Assembly: GCA_947253195.1 (NCBI GenBank)
Contig: CAMXXM010000044.1
Location: 1-8,811, forward strand
DNA from: an uncultured Porphyromonas sp.
Lineage (GTDB): Bacteria; Bacteroidota; Bacteroidia; Bacteroidales; Porphyromonadaceae
DNA: 8,811 nucleotides
Direction: 5' to 3'
Shown: in pieces, positions 8,263-8,811 of the stretch
How the letters are laid out: each line of letters starts with the position of its first letter
How positions within the stretch are numbered: position 1 is the first letter of the stretch
Made by a program: the position numbers and the translations under genes
Notes under the pieces: model-generated
Databases searched by the model: none
What the model was told of the DNA's origin: nothing
Seen by the model: the letters and a program-made list of their open reading frames with translations, nothing else

Positions 8263-8320
8263 ATCTTGACTTTGTAAGTCCCTCACGTGTGCCACGAGTT
8301 GATGTCCTTTTTTGACGCTT

Positions 8321-8350
8321 CAAAGGTACCATTATTAATTGATCTTCACA
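8321..8350 (-). promoter_or_regulatory. Promoter of the polysaccharide operon
   Basis: On the minus strand TACCTTTG (8328-8321) matches the Bacteroidota primary sigma factor -7 consensus TAnnTTTG exactly. A weak -33 candidate, TGTG (8350-8347), lies 18 bases upstream; the consensus is TTTG at about 19-21. The spacer is AT-rich. Transcription would start near 8314 and leave a leader of about 170 bases before the flippase ATG. The same GGTACCTTTG decamer occurs at 8713-8722 on the other strand, which supports both calls. Confidence 0.6.
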
Positions 8351-8359
8351 TACCGACAT

Positions 8360-8374
8360 ACCGGTCGGACCGGT
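8360..8374. promoter_or_regulatory. 15-base perfect palindrome, candidate operator
   Basis: ACCGGTC-G-GACCGGT is a perfect inverted repeat with 7-base arms around one base. It sits about 10 bases upstream of the weak -33 element, roughly 46-60 bases before the inferred start of the polysaccharide operon, where an activator would often bind. A second, overlapping pairing is possible (CCGAC 8353-8357 with GTCGG 8364-8368). No regulator can be named. Confidence 0.5.
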
Positions 8375-8428
8375 GGAGAGGATCCCCCCGATTTAGCTGC
8401 AGTGCACCCCGTCCGATGAGAGGTTTTC

Positions 8429-8488
8429 CTAATACCGATATTAGAGTTTTCTAATACCGATATTAGTGTTGCCTAATATCGGTATTAG
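8429..8488. repeat. Three tandem 16-base dyads at exact 22-base spacing
   Basis: Copies lie at 8429-8444, 8451-8466 and 8473-8488. Copies 1 and 2 are identical, CTAATACCGATATTAG; copy 3, CTAATATCGGTATTAG, is its exact reverse complement. Each has 6-base palindromic arms (CTAATA/TATTAG) around CCGA or TCGG. Start-to-start spacing is 22 bases both times, about two helical turns, so the dyads share one DNA face. The 6-base spacers differ (AGTTTT, TGTTGC), so only the dyads are conserved. A degenerate fourth copy may exist at 8407-8422: its CCGAT (8413-8417) is also exactly 22 bases before that of copy 1. This looks like a cooperative binding array for a dimeric DNA-binding protein, but the protein is unknown. 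Confidence 0.85.
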
Positions 8489-8515
8489 AAATTTGCCTGT
8501 AAGGAGGGGATTTTC

Positions 8516-8655
8516 GGTGACGCCCTATCGGGGCCGATGGGGAGCGCTGCAGATCGGTCACCCACGAAGCGGTAACCGATGCTTAGGGAGAGGGCACCCC
8601 TCACGGGGTGCTATCCCCCGCCCGGTGCTGCCCGACTGCCGATCCCGGAGGGATC
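8516..8655. repeat. GC-rich cluster of inverted repeats (hairpins)
   Basis: Several inverted repeats follow one another. At 8521-8546 a stem of up to 11 pairs is built around ATCGG-GG-CCGAT, with one G-T wobble and a 2-base bulge; it can be enclosed by GGTGAC (8516-8521) pairing with GTCACC (8557-8562), an alternative to the outermost pair. ATCGGT (8553-8558) can pair with ACCGAT (8575-8580). GCACCCC-TCAC-GGGGTGC is perfect at 8594-8611, and GATCCC-GGA-GGGATC is perfect at 8641-8655. None is followed by a T tract on either strand, so they are not simple intrinsic terminators. They may be a REP/BIME-like intergenic element, a structured RNA or protein-binding sites; the sequence alone does not decide. 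Confidence 0.6.
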
Positions 8656-8712
8656 ACCCCTCTTCCGTAACAGCATTGTCACACGAGCGTAACGGCAAGG
8701 TATAACCGCCTC

Positions 8713-8730
8713 GGTACCTTTGTCGCAAAG
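8713..8730 (+). promoter_or_regulatory. Promoter of the divergent right-hand gene
   Basis: GGTACCTTTG (8713-8722) contains TACCTTTG, an exact match to the Bacteroidota -7 consensus TAnnTTTG, and repeats in inverted orientation the decamer of the operon promoter. I see no clear -33 TTTG at the expected distance. The inferred start near 8729 would leave about 28 bases before the GTG at 8757. The -7 box also overlaps a perfect inverted repeat, CTTTG-TCG-CAAAG (8718-8730), which could act as an operator. Confidence 0.5.
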
Positions 8731-8756
8731 AGACAGATACTCATACATTATATATT

Positions 8757-8811
8757 GTGGCAAAGCAATTTCTGATCTACTCCTTGCTGGGTCTGGTGCT
8801 CCTTCCGTGGC
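8757..8811 (+). CDS. 5' end of a divergent gene with a signal-peptide-like start
   Basis: From the GTG at 8757 the frame stays open to the window edge and gives 18 codons reading (M)AKQFLIYSLLGLVLLPW. One lysine is followed by a hydrophobic stretch, which fits a Sec signal peptide or first membrane segment. The frame is closed upstream by TAA at 8703 and has no ATG between, so GTG is the best start; ATT or an ATG further right are the alternatives. A TAnnTTTG promoter ends 35 bases upstream. There is no Shine-Dalgarno sequence, as is usual in Bacteroidota. The protein is presumably exported or membrane-bound; nothing more can be said from 18 residues. Confidence 0.5.
   Translation, partial: MAKQFLIYSLLGLVLLPW

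Larger units (their letters stand above)
8331..8712. other. Divergent intergenic control region without a convincing gene
   Basis: This stretch of about 380 bases lies between two outward-facing promoters. I find no believable protein in it: the longest open frame (plus strand, 8466-8705) reads as an Arg/Pro/Gly-rich string that overlaps the dyad array and hairpins. It holds, in order, a 15-base palindrome, a three-copy 22-base phased dyad array and a GC-rich hairpin cluster, each listed separately. It is the likely site of regulation for both flanking transcription units. Confidence 0.6.

Noticed and set aside
8429..8488. CRISPR array or plasmid iteron origin
   Set aside because: The units are 16 bases with 6-base spacers, far too short for CRISPR, and no cas, rep or AT-rich origin features accompany them; the chromosomal polysaccharide context argues against an iteron origin.
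8594..8611. Intrinsic terminator at the GCACCCC/GGGGTGC hairpin
   Set aside because: No run of T follows the stem on either strand, and no gene ends close by in either direction.
8466..8705. Open reading frame of 79 codons on the plus strand
   Set aside because: It starts with GTG inside the dyad array, reads as an Arg/Pro/Gly-rich string without domain or signal, and overlaps all the hairpins; it is best explained as an open frame in GC-rich non-coding DNA.
8321..8722. Invertible promoter segment bounded by inverted GGTACCTTTG repeats
   Set aside because: The repeats are only 10 bases and are explained by two outward promoters; no invertase gene or known invertase site is visible in the window.

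Overview
The window is most likely from a member of the Bacteroidota, plausibly Porphyromonas or a relative. Three things suggest this. Both recognisable promoters carry the Bacteroidota -7 consensus (TAnnTTTG). Gene starts lack obvious Shine-Dalgarno sequences. The gene set (Wzx-type flippase, FrhB-like Fe-S protein, polysaccharide pyruvyl transferase, GT2, Wzy-type polymerase, GT4 enzymes) is typical of capsule or O-antigen loci in that phylum. The genus is an inference and cannot be settled from this window.

Bases 1-8142 are one tightly packed minus-strand run of seven genes, read from right to left: Wzx-type flippase (8142-6619), FrhB-like Fe-S protein (6622-5264), polysaccharide pyruvyl transferase (5257-4121), GT2 glycosyltransferase (4120-3224), Wzy-type polymerase (3205-1943), GT4-like glycosyltransferase (1946-801) and a second GT4 glycosyltransferase that runs off the left edge (804-1). 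Three junctions are 4-base ATGA overlaps, one is a TAA immediately followed by ATG, and the largest gap is 18 bases, so one transcript is very likely. Together the genes outline a Wzx/Wzy pathway: cytoplasmic glycosyltransferases build a lipid-linked repeat unit, a pyruvyl ketal is probably added, Wzx flips the unit and Wzy polymerises it. The initiating sugar-phosphate transferase, nucleotide-sugar genes and chain-length regulator are not here and presumably lie to the left.

Base composition is mosaic. The flippase N-terminal half, the FrhB-like gene and the pyruvyl transferase are GC-richer, while everything from the GT2 gene leftwards is AT-richer, with the change close to 4121.

Bases 8143-8756 are non-coding or nearly so, and are the most unusual part. 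From left to right they hold a leader of about 170 bases for the operon with a possible 39-codon ORF ending TAA directly against the flippase ATG; a minus-strand promoter (TACCTTTG, 8328-8321); a 15-base perfect palindrome (8360-8374); three 16-base near-palindromes at exact 22-base spacing (8429-8488); a GC-rich cluster of hairpins (8516-8655); and a plus-strand promoter with the same GGTACCTTTG decamer (8713-8722). The last promoter is followed by what looks like the GTG start and signal peptide of a divergent gene (8757 to the right edge). I found no established new system, but this divergent control region with phased dyads deserves a closer look.
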